Shown in pieces: positions 7,923-17,163 of a DNA stretch of 64,000 bases. Within the stretch, counting starts at the first letter, position 1; the number at the start of each line of letters is the position of its first letter. The translations under genes were made by a program, and so were the position numbers. The DNA is from Flammeovirgaceae bacterium UBA4465 (lineage in GTDB: Bacteria; Bacteroidota; Bacteroidia; Cytophagales; Cyclobacteriaceae): NCBI GenBank assembly GCA_905182375.1, contig CAJJBF010000003.1, positions 124,001 to 188,000 of the forward strand, given 5' to 3'. The notes under the pieces were generated by a model. That model saw only the letters and a program-made list of their open reading frames with translations. It was not told the origin of the DNA and made no database searches.

Positions 7923-9024
7923 AACTGTTTACCTTTCCATTTTCTATTTCAAATATTTTAGCATTGTACTTGTCTTTCAAAAGCAAAGATGTCCTTTCTT
8001 TTCGAGCATCTGTGATAAATACTTGACCAAATCTTACCGAATCGCTTAGTAAATCTGTGAGTCTCTCAATACGCTCATCATCTAGTTTATCAAAAACATC
8101 ATCCAAAAGTAACATCGGCTTTGTCTTCGTCGCTTTAGCCAAATAATCATATTGCGAAAGCCTTAACGCAATTAGAAAACTTTTTTGTTGCCCTTGAGAT
8201 CCAAACTTTTTTAAAGGCTGCCCATCCATCAAAAAGGAATAATCATCCTTGTGTGAACCTACATTTGTACGTTGGGTGACAAGATCTTTCTTTCGACTTT
8301 CTAAAAATGTACGCTCAAAATCCACTGCCAATACTTGAGATTGGTAAGTCATTGAACATGTTTCGCGTTCAAAAACAATCAGCCCTTCATTGGCGCTCAA
8401 AAAAGGAATAAACATATTGACAAAATCTGCACGTACCTGACTCAAGCTTTTGGACAACGTAATTAATTGGGTATCATAAGTGTCCAAAAGAGAACTATTG
8501 GAGCCATTTAAATGACCCTCCATGCTCTTCAGCAATGCGTTTCTTTGACTCAAAATTCTATTATATACCATTAAATCAGCTAAATATTCTTGACTGTATT
8601 GGGCAATACAACCATCTATCCACTTTCTGCGAACCTCGCTGGTTTCCCGTATCAAATCGCTATCATAGGGGGTGCTCAATACTAAAGGTAATTTGCCAAT
8701 GTGTTCAATGATCCGATCATAGGGAGACCCGTTGAGTTTGATTACCTTTTTTTTCCTCGCCTCATGGTAACAAATCACTTCATGGTATTTTCCGTCATTT
8801 TCAAAATTCCCTTTCACAAGAAAATACAAGGCTCCTTTTCTGATATTCTGATTATCTGTATTTATAAAAGCGGTCTTCGTGAAGGTCAAATAATGTAAGG
8901 CATCTAATAAATTCGTTTTCCCCATACCATTCTGACCGAGGAATAACTGAATCCCCTCCGAAAATTCCAAGGCCAAATTTTCGTAATTCTTAAAATTTTG
9001 AAGTGCAAGTGCTTTGATTTTCAT
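7912..9024 (-). CDS. recF: DNA replication and repair protein RecF
   Basis: A 370-residue SMC-like ATPase. Walker A is GQNGMGKT (residues 30-37), the ABC-type signature region is FGSQGQQKSFL, and Walker B is MLLLDDVFDKLD near residue 310. RecF binds gapped DNA with RecO and RecR to load RecA. Length is normal. It is co-transcribed with the DUF721 gene, whose start lies inside its 3' end. The start at 9024 leaves about 90 bases to divergent pdhA, holding a well-formed plus-strand promoter. Confidence 0.93.
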   Translation of the reverse strand: MKIKALALQNFKNYENLALEFSEGIQLFLGQNGMGKTNLLDALHYLTFTKTAFINTDNQNIRKGALYFLVKGNFENDGKYHEVICYHEARKKKVIKLNGSPYDRIIEHIGKLPLVLSTPYDSDLIRETSEVRRKWIDGCIAQYSQEYLADLMVYNRILSQRNALLKSMEGHLNGSNSSLLDTYDTQLITLSKSLSQVRADFVNMFIPFLSANEGLIVFERETCSMTYQSQVLAVDFERTFLESRKKDLVTQRTNVGSHKDDYSFLMDGQPLKKFGSQGQQKSFLIALRLSQYDYLAKATKTKPMLLLDDVFDKLDDERIERLTDLLSDSVRFGQVFITDARKERTSLLLKDKYNAKIFEIENGKVNSYGA

Positions 9025-9028
9025 TAAA

Positions 9029-9059
9029 TTTGAAGAACAGTATATTTTAATTATTTTTG
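9029..9059 (+). promoter_or_regulatory. Bacteroidota-type promoter for pdhA
   Basis: TTTG at 9029-9032, a spacer of exactly 19 bases, then TATTTTTG at 9052-9059 match the primary-sigma consensus of Bacteroidota (TTTG-N19-TAnnTTTG). The start of transcription would be near 9066, leaving a leader of about 50 bases with a purine-rich stretch immediately before the pdhA ATG. Confidence 0.7.
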
Positions 9060-9115
9060 TCTTCCTTAAATTGTTTAGGGCAAATTAAAGAATTTTACAT
9101 AAGAGCGCAGGAGGT

Positions 9116-10132
9116 ATGGTAGCGAAAACAAAAAAAAAAAACAAAGTAGCCTTTTCTAAAGAAACTTACTTGAATTGGTATGAACAAATGTTATTCATGC
9201 GAAGATTTGAAGAAAAGGCAGGACAATTGTACGGCCAACAAAAAATAAGAGGATTTTGCCACCTGTACATTGGCCAAGAGGCCTGTGCAGCAGGTTCAGT
9301 TTCTGCGCTTATCAAAGGGGATAAATACATCACTTCTTACCGAGATCATGCTCATCCTATCGCCCTGGGTACGGATCCAAAATACATCATGGCAGAATTA
9401 TTCGGCAAGTCAACCGGTGTCTCAAAGGGAAAAGGTGGCTCGATGCACATGTTTGATAAGGAAGTCGGTTTTGTGGGAGGGCATGGAATTGTAGGAGGTC
9501 AAATTCCCTTGGGCGCTGGCCTTGGTTTCGCAGAAAAATACAAAGGTACGGGTAATTTGTGCATCTGCTATATGGGAGATGGGGCCGTAAGACAGGGGGC
9601 TTTTCACGAAGCATTAAATCTTGCGATGACACAAAAAACTCCTGTTATCTTCGTGATAGAAAACAATGGCTATGCGATGGGAACTTCTGTGGAAAGAACC
9701 TCCAATGTCACCGAACTTCATCAGTTGGGGGAAGCTTATGACATCCCTTCTGCCGCAGTTGATGCCATGAGTGTTGAGGCGGTACACAACGCAGTTACAG
9801 AAGCGGCGGCGCGCGCGCGCCGCGGGGATGGTCCCACCTTACTTGAATTCAGGACCTACAGATACAAAGGTCATTCTATGTCAGATCCAGCCAAGTATAG
9901 GACCAAAGAAGAAGTGGCTTCTTACAAAGACCGAGACCCTATCGAACAAATAAAAAATGTGATATTAAATAAAAAATATGCGACTGAGAAAGTTCTCAAA
10001 GAAATGGACGTAAAACTAAAGGCGCGTGTGGCCGAAGCCGTTATTTTTGCCGAAGAATCTCCCTATCCTGACCCTTCAGATGCCTATCAAGACGTTTATG
10101 CAGAAAAGAATTATCCTTTTGTATTGGAGTAA
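9116..10132 (+). CDS. pdhA: Pyruvate dehydrogenase E1 component, alpha subunit
   Basis: A 338-residue thiamine-diphosphate enzyme subunit. Recognisable blocks are the YRDHAHPIALG region, GGSMHMFDKEVGFVGGHGIV, and the ThDP motif beginning CYMGDGAVRQGAFHEALNL and closing at ENNGYAMGTS. The phosphorylation-loop-like YRYKGHSMSDPAKYR follows. It acts with an E1 beta subunit (not adjacent) to decarboxylate pyruvate and pass the acetyl group to lipoyl-E2. It appears to be a single gene, as the next one is 50 bases on with its own -7 box. A strikingly GC-rich alternating tract at about 9803-9826 encodes EAAARARRGDG, matching the family pattern. Confidence 0.93.
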   Translation: MVAKTKKKNKVAFSKETYLNWYEQMLFMRRFEEKAGQLYGQQKIRGFCHLYIGQEACAAGSVSALIKGDKYITSYRDHAHPIALGTDPKYIMAELFGKSTGVSKGKGGSMHMFDKEVGFVGGHGIVGGQIPLGAGLGFAEKYKGTGNLCICYMGDGAVRQGAFHEALNLAMTQKTPVIFVIENNGYAMGTSVERTSNVTELHQLGEAYDIPSAAVDAMSVEAVHNAVTEAAARARRGDGPTLLEFRTYRYKGHSMSDPAKYRTKEEVASYKDRDPIEQIKNVILNKKYATEKVLKEMDVKLKARVAEAVIFAEESPYPDPSDAYQDVYAEKNYPFVLE

Positions 10133-10154
10133 TCTCAAAATCACATTATTGCAT

Positions 10155-10162
10155 TATCTTTG
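10155..10162 (+). promoter_or_regulatory. -7 promoter box (TATCTTTG) for TPR gene
   Basis: TATCTTTG matches TAnnTTTG 24 bases before the ATG at 10186. A TTTG at the proper distance upstream was not found, so only the -7 half is supported. Confidence 0.4.
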
Positions 10163-10185
10163 CACATTCAAAAAAAATTACATAA

Positions 10186-10887
10186 ATGGCTAGGTCCAAG
10201 AATAAAGAATCAAAAGGATTAGATCTCATCGAGAATCCTGAAGCAATAATCAGCAAAACAGAAGCATTTTTTAACGATAAAAAAAATCAAAATATCGTAT
10301 TTATCTCAATTGGGATCGCCAGTTTAGTCCTATTTGTTTTCTTGGGCTTTTCTTATCTCAACAAAAATAAAAATGCTGAAGCACAAGAAGAAATGTTTCA
10401 GGCCGTCTACTACTTTGAAGCGGATAGCATTGGCTTGGCCCTCAATGGGGATGGTAATAATTATGGATTCCTAGATATTATTTCACTCTATTCGGGAACA
10501 GATGCTTCCAACCTATCTAACTTTTATACAGGTGCTATTTATATGCGCTTAAAAGATTTTAACAACGCCATAAGATATCTTAACGATTTTAAAAGTAATG
10601 ATTTTCTCCTGCAAGCCAGGTCTTATTCATTGATCGGAGACGCCCATATGGAATTAGATGACTTTGAAAAGGCAAGCAATTATTTTAAAAAAGCGGCACT
10701 GCACAAGGCTAATAAAGATTTCTCCCCTTATTATTTAAATAAATACGCCCTTGCCTTGGAATTAAAAGGTGATTTAAAAGAAGCTATAAACGCCCATGAT
10801 AAAATAATAAGTGAATACAGATTTTCTGTCTTATTTCAGGAATCTCAAAAGCAAAAGGCGAGATTAGAAGGGTTAATTGTAGAATAA
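10186..10887 (+). CDS. Membrane-anchored TPR protein (YfgM-like)
   Basis: A 233-residue protein with a basic cytoplasmic N-terminus, one transmembrane helix (about residues 38-58, IVFISIGIASLVLFVFLGF) and a C-terminal periplasmic tetratricopeptide region. The repeats around FYTGAIYMRLKDFNNAIRYL, SLIGDAHMELDDFEKASNYF and NKYALALELKGDLKEAINAH are clear. This single-anchor plus TPR layout resembles YfgM, an ancillary part of the Sec translocon and PpiD network, but that role is only suggested. It lies between pdhA and ribH. Confidence 0.7.
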   Translation: MARSKNKESKGLDLIENPEAIISKTEAFFNDKKNQNIVFISIGIASLVLFVFLGFSYLNKNKNAEAQEEMFQAVYYFEADSIGLALNGDGNNYGFLDIISLYSGTDASNLSNFYTGAIYMRLKDFNNAIRYLNDFKSNDFLLQARSYSLIGDAHMELDDFEKASNYFKKAALHKANKDFSPYYLNKYALALELKGDLKEAINAHDKIISEYRFSVLFQESQKQKARLEGLIVE

Positions 10888-10948
10888 TCAAGCTCATCAC
10901 GAAAATAACTAATAGAAAGCTAAGCTAACTTTACCCTCATTCTCACTT

Positions 10949-11428
10949 ATGGCGAGTACAATAAAAAATTTGAGTACTTTCATTGACAGTGATCTGCCTG
11001 ACATCACATCAAAAAAATTTGGTCTTGTGGTTTCCGAGTGGAATGATGAAATCACCCATGCTCTTATGTCTGGTGCCCTTGAGACCCTGCTTAAATACGG
11101 TGCTAAAAAAGAAAATATCATCATTAGGAGCGTCCCTGGTAGTTTTGAATTAACGCTGGGCGCCCAGACTTTGGCACAAGATCAACATATTGATGCCGTC
11201 CTTTGTTTAGGTTGTGTGATACAAGGTGAGACTCCCCATTTCGATTTCATATGTAATGCCGTTGCCCAAGGCATTACTTCTTTAAACCTAAAGTTTCATA
11301 AACCTGTTGTCTTTGGTGTCTTAACTACCCATACACTACAACAAGCCATCGACCGATCCGGCGGTAAGCATGGAAATAAAGGAGATGAAGCGGCCATGAC
11401 CGGAATTAAAATGTTGAATATTATTTAA
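10949..11428 (+). CDS. ribH: 6,7-dimethyl-8-ribityllumazine synthase
   Basis: A 159-residue enzyme that joins 5-amino-6-ribitylaminouracil with dihydroxybutanone phosphate in riboflavin synthesis. Family blocks are FGLVVSEWNDEITHALMSGA, VPGSFELTLGAQTLA, LCLGCVIQGETPHFDFI, and PVVFGVLTTHTLQQAIDRSG followed by KGDEAA. The conserved histidine of the active site is H90 or its neighbour in GETPHFDF. It ends 4 bases before the aspartate kinase gene, suggesting co-transcription. Other riboflavin genes are absent from the window. Confidence 0.95.
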   Translation: MASTIKNLSTFIDSDLPDITSKKFGLVVSEWNDEITHALMSGALETLLKYGAKKENIIIRSVPGSFELTLGAQTLAQDQHIDAVLCLGCVIQGETPHFDFICNAVAQGITSLNLKFHKPVVFGVLTTHTLQQAIDRSGGKHGNKGDEAAMTGIKMLNII

Positions 11429-11432
11429 GAAC

Positions 11433-12755
11433 ATGAAAGTTTATAAATTCGGGGGTACCTCAGTTGGTACACCAGATCGAATGAAGCACGTAGCGGAATT
11501 GATTACTGCGGATAACGAAAAAAAAATTATCGTCTTATCAGCCATATCCGGTACTACCAATACCTTAGTGGAAATTGGTGATCTTTTCCGGTTAGGAAAT
11601 ATTGATGGCGCCCTTGCCCGACTGGAAGAATTAAGAGCAACCTACGACCCGTTCATACAATCCCTACTCACTGAAGCTTCAAATAAAAAAATAGCTTTTA
11701 AAATAGTTAATCAATATTTTGATGAAATGCATCGGCTCATTCATCAGCCCTTCTACAACCAAATTCTTAAAATTATCGTAGTAAATGGTGAATTGATCTC
11801 AACCCATCTTTTCCAAACCTATTTAAATGAAAAACATCCTGGCTCTTCAGGATTAATTCCAGCTTCTGAGTTCATGTATCTTAACGAATCTGAAGAGCCT
11901 AATATGGCTTTAATTTCGGCTAAATTAGAAAGTTTACTCAATCAAAATACGGCTTATGAATTACATATCACACAAGGGTTTATCTGTCGAAATTGTTCGG
12001 GGGGTATTGATAACTTAAACCGAGGAGGCAGTGATTATAGTGCAACCATCATGGGTGCGGCCCTAAATGTCCAAGAAATCCAAATTTGGACCGATATTGA
12101 TGGCATGCACAATAATGATCCTAGAATCGTAGATAATACCAAACCCATCTCTAATTTGTCCTTTGAAGAAGCAGGTGAGTTGGCTTATTTTGGGGCAAAA
12201 ATTTTACATCCGACCTGTATCATACCTGCACAGCAATTTGACATTCCTGTAAGAATAAAAAATACCATGAAACCTTTCGCATATGGTACACTCATTACCT
12301 CTAATCAAAATCCTGAAACAGTCAAAGCCATTGCCGCTAAAGACGGTATTACCGCTATCAAAATCAAATCTTCCAGGATGATTTTGGCGTATGGCTTTCT
12401 CCGAAAAGTTTTTGAAGTTTTCGAGCAGTATCAAACCCCAATTGACATGATTACTACCTCGGAAATTGCCGTTTCTATAACCATAGATGACCCAAAGTTT
12501 CTTGAGCAAATCATTCAAGATCTTCAAAAGTATGGGAAAGTAGAAGTTGATGTCAATCAAACCATAATCTGTATCGTAGGAGATATGGTAGCAGAGCAAA
12601 AAGGGATCAGTAGTGAGATTTTTAAAGCCCTTGAAGAAATTCCTATTCGAATGATTTCTTATGGTGGGAGTAGAAACAACATCTCACTTCTTGTAAAGAA
12701 CAACTTGAAAGAAAAAACTTTAAAGTCCCTCAATAGCCATTTATTTAATTTATAA
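11433..12755 (+). CDS. lysC: Aspartate kinase
   Basis: A 440-residue enzyme that phosphorylates aspartate, the first step to lysine, threonine and methionine. The N-terminal kinase motif KFGGTSVG lies at residues 4-11, and the amino-acid-kinase core includes NRGGSDYSATIMGAAL and IWTDIDGMHNNDPR. C-terminal ACT domains (about 300-440) should give feedback control. No homoserine dehydrogenase domain is fused, so this is a monofunctional form. It follows ribH by 4 bases and converges on anmK. Confidence 0.9.
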   Translation: MKVYKFGGTSVGTPDRMKHVAELITADNEKKIIVLSAISGTTNTLVEIGDLFRLGNIDGALARLEELRATYDPFIQSLLTEASNKKIAFKIVNQYFDEMHRLIHQPFYNQILKIIVVNGELISTHLFQTYLNEKHPGSSGLIPASEFMYLNESEEPNMALISAKLESLLNQNTAYELHITQGFICRNCSGGIDNLNRGGSDYSATIMGAALNVQEIQIWTDIDGMHNNDPRIVDNTKPISNLSFEEAGELAYFGAKILHPTCIIPAQQFDIPVRIKNTMKPFAYGTLITSNQNPETVKAIAAKDGITAIKIKSSRMILAYGFLRKVFEVFEQYQTPIDMITTSEIAVSITIDDPKFLEQIIQDLQKYGKVEVDVNQTIICIVGDMVAEQKGISSEIFKALEEIPIRMISYGGSRNNISLLVKNNLKEKTLKSLNSHLFNL

Positions 12756-12772
12756 TCAAACCTTAGTGTTCA

Positions 12773-13828
12773 TCAAGGTCTGTAATAAACACCTGACGAG
12801 CTATCTGCTGATGCGCCCGTAACTGATTTTAACACATTCACCTCTTTCCTCAATTTCAAAACTGCCATAAAACTAAAAATTAAGGCTTCTTTAAAGTTAA
12901 TGATCTCTGCTATTGGCACCACTACCTTTACACCCAAGGCTTCTTCTATAGCCTCTAATAAAGCTTTATTATGAGCCCCTCCGCCGGTAACAAGGACGGT
13001 ATTAAAATCCACCTCCAAGAGGCTTTCTGCTATCCGATCTCCAACAAATTTACAATAAGTGTATGCGAGATCCTTTGGATCTTCTCGATCAGGAAATTTG
13101 CTCAGTACCTCTTGTTCCACCCATTCATTGCTGATTGATTTGGGACCTTTTTTTTGATAAAAATGAGGGGTTTCTAAGGAAGCATGCCACGATTTCAAAA
13201 AAGTCCCCGAACGCCCCATTTTTCCGTCTTGATCAAATGGCATTCCCATGCGATTGGCAATTTTATTTAATACCTGATTACAAGGCGCCACATCAAAAGC
13301 CCTCGGCAATGGCTCGCAATTGATGGTTAGGTTGGCAATTCCCCCTAAATTAATACAAACATCATAGACTGAAAATAGATGTTTATCACCTATGGGTACC
13401 AGTGGGGCACCAGCGCCCCCCAATAAAACATCTTTAGATCTAAAATCATTTAGGGTAGGTATCTTGGCATAGCTGGCGATGGCTTGACCACTACCAATCT
13501 GAATACTGTATCCCTGTTTTGGATGATGAAAAACCGTATGCCCATGAGACCCTATAATTTGTGGTCGGTAATCATGCCGTTGACAAAAGTCCCGAATCAT
13601 CTGTCCCATCCAAATACCCAAACGCACATCTAGCTTTACGAGTTCCTCTCCAGAAAGGTCTCTGGCCTTTAGCAAAAGACCATAAATATCCCTAGGGAAA
13701 GGAATGGTCTCTCCATTCAAGTTTTGAAACTGCCATTTTGATTCAATATATTTATAGTCACAATAACATATATCAAGACCGTCAAGTGAAGATCCGGACA
13801 TTACGCCAACTGCTGATAGTTCATTCAT
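12773..13828 (-). CDS. anmK: Anhydro-N-acetylmuramic acid kinase
   Basis: A 351-residue sugar kinase of the AnmK family, which opens and phosphorylates anhydro-MurNAc in peptidoglycan recycling. Motifs are SGSSLDGLDICYCDY near the N-terminus, GSHGHTVFHHPKQGYSIQIG, NLGGIANLT and VTGGGAHNKAL. Length fits. It is convergent with the aspartate kinase gene and divergent from coaX, with only about 30 bases between the two start codons. Confidence 0.93.
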   Translation of the reverse strand: MNELSAVGVMSGSSLDGLDICYCDYKYIESKWQFQNLNGETIPFPRDIYGLLLKARDLSGEELVKLDVRLGIWMGQMIRDFCQRHDYRPQIIGSHGHTVFHHPKQGYSIQIGSGQAIASYAKIPTLNDFRSKDVLLGGAGAPLVPIGDKHLFSVYDVCINLGGIANLTINCEPLPRAFDVAPCNQVLNKIANRMGMPFDQDGKMGRSGTFLKSWHASLETPHFYQKKGPKSISNEWVEQEVLSKFPDREDPKDLAYTYCKFVGDRIAESLLEVDFNTVLVTGGGAHNKALLEAIEEALGVKVVVPIAEIINFKEALIFSFMAVLKLRKEVNVLKSVTGASADSSSGVYYRP

Positions 13829-13855
13829 TATATTTGCTAATTAACGATTTATTCT

Positions 13856-14581
13856 TTGAGTAACAAATCAAACTTCGTAATTGATATTGGAAACAGTCGC
13901 ATAAAGTCCTCTCAGGTTCAAGGTGATTTAATTTTAGAATCTAAAACTTGGGATCGGGTAGAATCATTGGTAACAGCCCTTCCAAAAAATCAAAATACCA
14001 TTGTATGCTCCGTAAAGCATAATTCGGAACAAATAAAGAATATTTTTGGTGATGACGTCTTCGTTTTCAATGAACATTCAAAATTACCTATTCGTATTAA
14101 CTATGATACGCCCCAAACCCTAGGCCGTGACCGGATTGCCAGTGCCGTTGGCGCCCACTTCCTTTTTCCATCAGAAGATCTACTGATCATTGATGCCGGC
14201 TCCTGTATCACCTATGACCTTCTCATCAACAACAGCTTTGAGGGGGGAATTATTAGTCCTGGATTCAAAATGCGACTCAAAGCTATGCATGAAATGACGG
14301 AGCAACTCCCCGATGTAACAGCGCAAAGCGATCAATATGAATGGGTGTTGATTGGAAAATCAACCGCTTCCGGTATGATTTCTGGTGCAAAAAATGGAAT
14401 GAAAAATGAAATTAATGGGATCGTTTCGCTTTTAAAAGAAAAATATGCGGCTTTAAGGGTATTAATGACAGGTGGAGATGCCGTACTTTTTGAAAGCAAC
14501 GTAAAAGGTAGCATCTTTGTGCGCTCAAATTTAGTCCCCTTGGGATTGAATCAAATTTTAATCAATAATGAGGATATTTAA
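13856..14581 (+). CDS. coaX: Type III pantothenate kinase
   Basis: A 241-residue kinase that makes 4'-phosphopantothenate, the first step of coenzyme A synthesis. Motifs are VIDIGNSRIK (residues 8-17, phosphate-binding loop), TLGRDRIASAVGA, and IIDAGSCITYDL with the catalytic aspartate. The open frame begins with TTG at 13856, directly before the conserved part, and no nearby ATG fits. Its 3' end overlaps the next gene by 14 bases, starting a long plus-strand run that includes lptC. Confidence 0.92.
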   Translation: MSNKSNFVIDIGNSRIKSSQVQGDLILESKTWDRVESLVTALPKNQNTIVCSVKHNSEQIKNIFGDDVFVFNEHSKLPIRINYDTPQTLGRDRIASAVGAHFLFPSEDLLIIDAGSCITYDLLINNSFEGGIISPGFKMRLKAMHEMTEQLPDVTAQSDQYEWVLIGKSTASGMISGAKNGMKNEINGIVSLLKEKYAALRVLMTGGDAVLFESNVKGSIFVRSNLVPLGLNQILINNEDI

Positions 14582-15838
14582 ATATTTATTGACCTTATCC
14601 ATTGTCTTATTTTGCCTGAAAGGCAATAGTCAACACGTAGCAAGTACTTATGCGATCTACGGAATTGGCGAACTCAACAATAATGGCCTCGCTCATAACC
14701 AAGCCATGGGAGGACTAGGTACAGGAATGCCTCACCGTTTCAATATAAATCTTCAGAACCCAGCATGGCTTACTTATAATAAGCTCAGCTCCTTTAATGT
14801 AGGACTTCAGGGAGAAGCTCGAACCTATAAAAGTGAGCTAGAAAATGGATCCAAAAAAACGGGCAGTATCAAGCATATGGTATTCTTTACCCCCTTATTG
14901 AATGGTAAATGGGGCTCTGCCTTTTCCTTACTCCCCTTTAGTACCGCGGATTATGAGTTTGGAGGCAGTAGTGAGGTTACCGACGCAACGCCGACGGAAA
15001 GCACAGATAATATATTCATTGGAAGCGGCGGCCTTTCCCAATTTGCTTGGTCAAATGGATTTCGCATTTTTAATTCCACAAACATTGGTTTTAATTTGAT
15101 GTATGTATTTGGTGCAATCGACAAGCAAAATCAGAGTTCCTTAGCTTCGGATTCCAGCAGTATGGGATATTACACCCAATTATCATCCAATGAAACCTAT
15201 AAATCTTTTTTGTTTTCTGTTGCCCTAGCTCATAAAATGAAGATTAACGAAACGCATGAGATGAATTTCGGAATCACCTATCAACACTCAGGCCAACTTA
15301 AAGGCTTAAAGAATGTGTTTCTATCTAGGTATATATAGAAAATAGCGTGCTCCAAGTCGGTTCACCAATGCCCATATCTAATGAAGAAGCCATCACCTTT
15401 GATTTACCCAAAAAATTAAGTTTTGGTATCTCCTATGGATTGATTGAAAAGTATAAAATTGGATTAGACATTAACTTAGCCAACTGGACTTCAAATGGCA
15501 CAAACAATACACGAGTCCAAAATACACAAGAATTTATTCTCGGCGGTGAAATGACGCCCGATAGTCGAAATATTACCAATTATTTGAAACGGGTCACTTA
15601 CCGCTTTGGATTCAACTATGGAAAACTACCTTATTTAGTCCAAAATAACAGTATTAATGAGTTTGGCATTAATTTTGGTGCTTCTTTCCCTGTGGCTGGC
15701 TTGTCAACCTTAGATGTTGCTATCAAACTCGGGGAAAGAGGGACTATTGAGAATGGATTGGTCAATGAATCATTCATGCAAATGGTTTTAGGCCTAACCA
15801 TAAATGAAAAATGGTTTATAAAAAGAAAATACAATTAA
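14568..15838 (+). pseudogene. Outer-membrane beta-barrel protein, frameshifted at a TA repeat
   Basis: Two frames make one protein. The first (14568-15338, 256 residues) starts with a signal peptide and has a FadL-like or PorV-like opening (YGIGELNNNGLAHNQAMGGLG). The second (about 15339-15838, 163 residues) continues the beta-strand pattern to an end at KWFIKRKYN. At 15330-15337 the DNA has TATATATA followed by G, making an in-frame TAG. Removing one TA unit restores an unbroken reading (SRY-IENSVLQVG). The gene lies in the coaX-OMP-TPR-lptC run common in Bacteroidota, where an intact barrel protein is expected. Either a sequencing slip or a true dinucleotide insertion is possible. The function of the barrel is not known to me. 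Confidence 0.75.
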
Positions 15839-15852
15839 TACCTTTAAATAAA

Positions 15853-17150
15853 ATGAATAAGTTAATAATAAGAACACTTCTTTTAGTTTGTTTAATAAGT
15901 ACAAATGTTTTTAGCCAAGCCGGTTGGAATTGGGGTGAGCAAATTGATGTCGCAAAAGAAAATAATGCCATATATACAGACATGGTCAAAGTAGAAAAAT
16001 ATGCAGACGCAATAACACCGCACGCCTGGCTCCTCGAGAATACACCTGATTTAAATGAGTCTCTTTATCAAAATGGAGCGAAAATTTATAGCAGATTAGC
16101 AGATAAAGAGTCAGATAAAGCTCAGAAAGCTGCTTATCAAGCAAAAGCTCTGGAGATGTATGATTTGAGAATTGAATATTTTGGCAATGAAGCCTCCGTT
16201 CTGAATCGTAAGGCCTTTCCCGCTTATAAGTTTTATAAAGGGGATAAATCCAAATATGTTGAACTACTGGATTTATTCGAAAAGACTTTTGCTCTCAGTG
16301 GTGCCGATTTCTCAACCAATAATTTTGTTGCCTATATGGATGTAGTGCGCAGGTTTAAAGCCACCGGCTTGCACTTGCGGTCGTAGCGATACTGTTTGCA
16401 AGCTTAATGGATGCTTTGGATGGAAGAATAGCAAGATTAATTAAAGGCACTTCTCTAGAAAGGGTCGCGGAAAATGTGGATAAACTCCTCACCTTAACGA
16501 TCGATTTAAGTTGTGATTATGTTGAAAGTCTATTAGGACCAAAATTGGCCGAAACAGGGGATATAAAAGTAGCCTCAAAAATATTTAAGCTCATGCTCCA
16601 AAATAAATGTACGGATCGCCCATTGGCTTTCGAAGCGGCTAAAATTATAAATCAAAATTCTCCTGATTTTGCCATATCGAAATTCCTCGCATCACGTGCC
16701 TCAAAAGAAGATGATCGACGAAATGCCATTGAGTATTACAACCAAGCCATATCGCTCACGGAAGATGCGACCAAAAAAGCTGAAATTTATCTTAAATTGG
16801 CAATATTAGATCAGAAGGAAGGATTGAAAAGTACTGCAAGAAGTAATTGCCGAAAAGCCCTTTCGGCAGATCCCTCCATGAGCGAAGCTCATATTCTGAT
16901 CGGAAACCTATATCTATCTAGCTTTGAAGAATGTAAGCAGGGAGAATTTAAAACAGTTGACTACGCTATTTACATCGCTGCATACAATGCATACAAAAGA
17001 GCTGGAGATTATCAGAATATGAAAAAAACCGAAGCTTATTTCCCTACAATTGAAAATATTTTTACTGATGAGTATGAAGAAGGGCAGACCATCAAATTAG
17101 GTTGCTGGATTAATGAAAGTATTGTACTCAAAAGAAGACCTGAAAATTAA
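15853..17150 (+). pseudogene. TPR protein, secreted, frameshifted in the middle
   Basis: The first frame (15853-16386) begins with a signal peptide (TLLLVCLISTNVFSQ) and contains helical repeats (TPHAWLLENTPDLNESLYQNG, YAKALEMYDLRIEYFG-type pattern). The second (from about 16390, with an ATG at 16407, to 17150, 247 residues) holds clear tetratricopeptide units (EAAKIINQNSPDFAISKF, AEIYLKLAILDQKEGLKSTA, SEAHILIGNLYLSSFEECK). The reading frame changes between 16360 and 16400, where a net 2-base excess (or 1-base loss) would join ...FKATG to ...MDALDGRIARLI. The ATG at 15853 is preferred to upstream in-frame starts because it gives a proper signal peptide. Function is unknown; it belongs to the operon leading to lptC. 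Confidence 0.75.
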
Positions 17151-17163
17151 ACTCCATTCAAAA

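Noticed and set aside
15320-15345. Programmed ribosomal frameshift in the outer-membrane gene
   Set aside because: No slippery heptamer or downstream structure; a two-base repeat-unit insertion explains it more simply.
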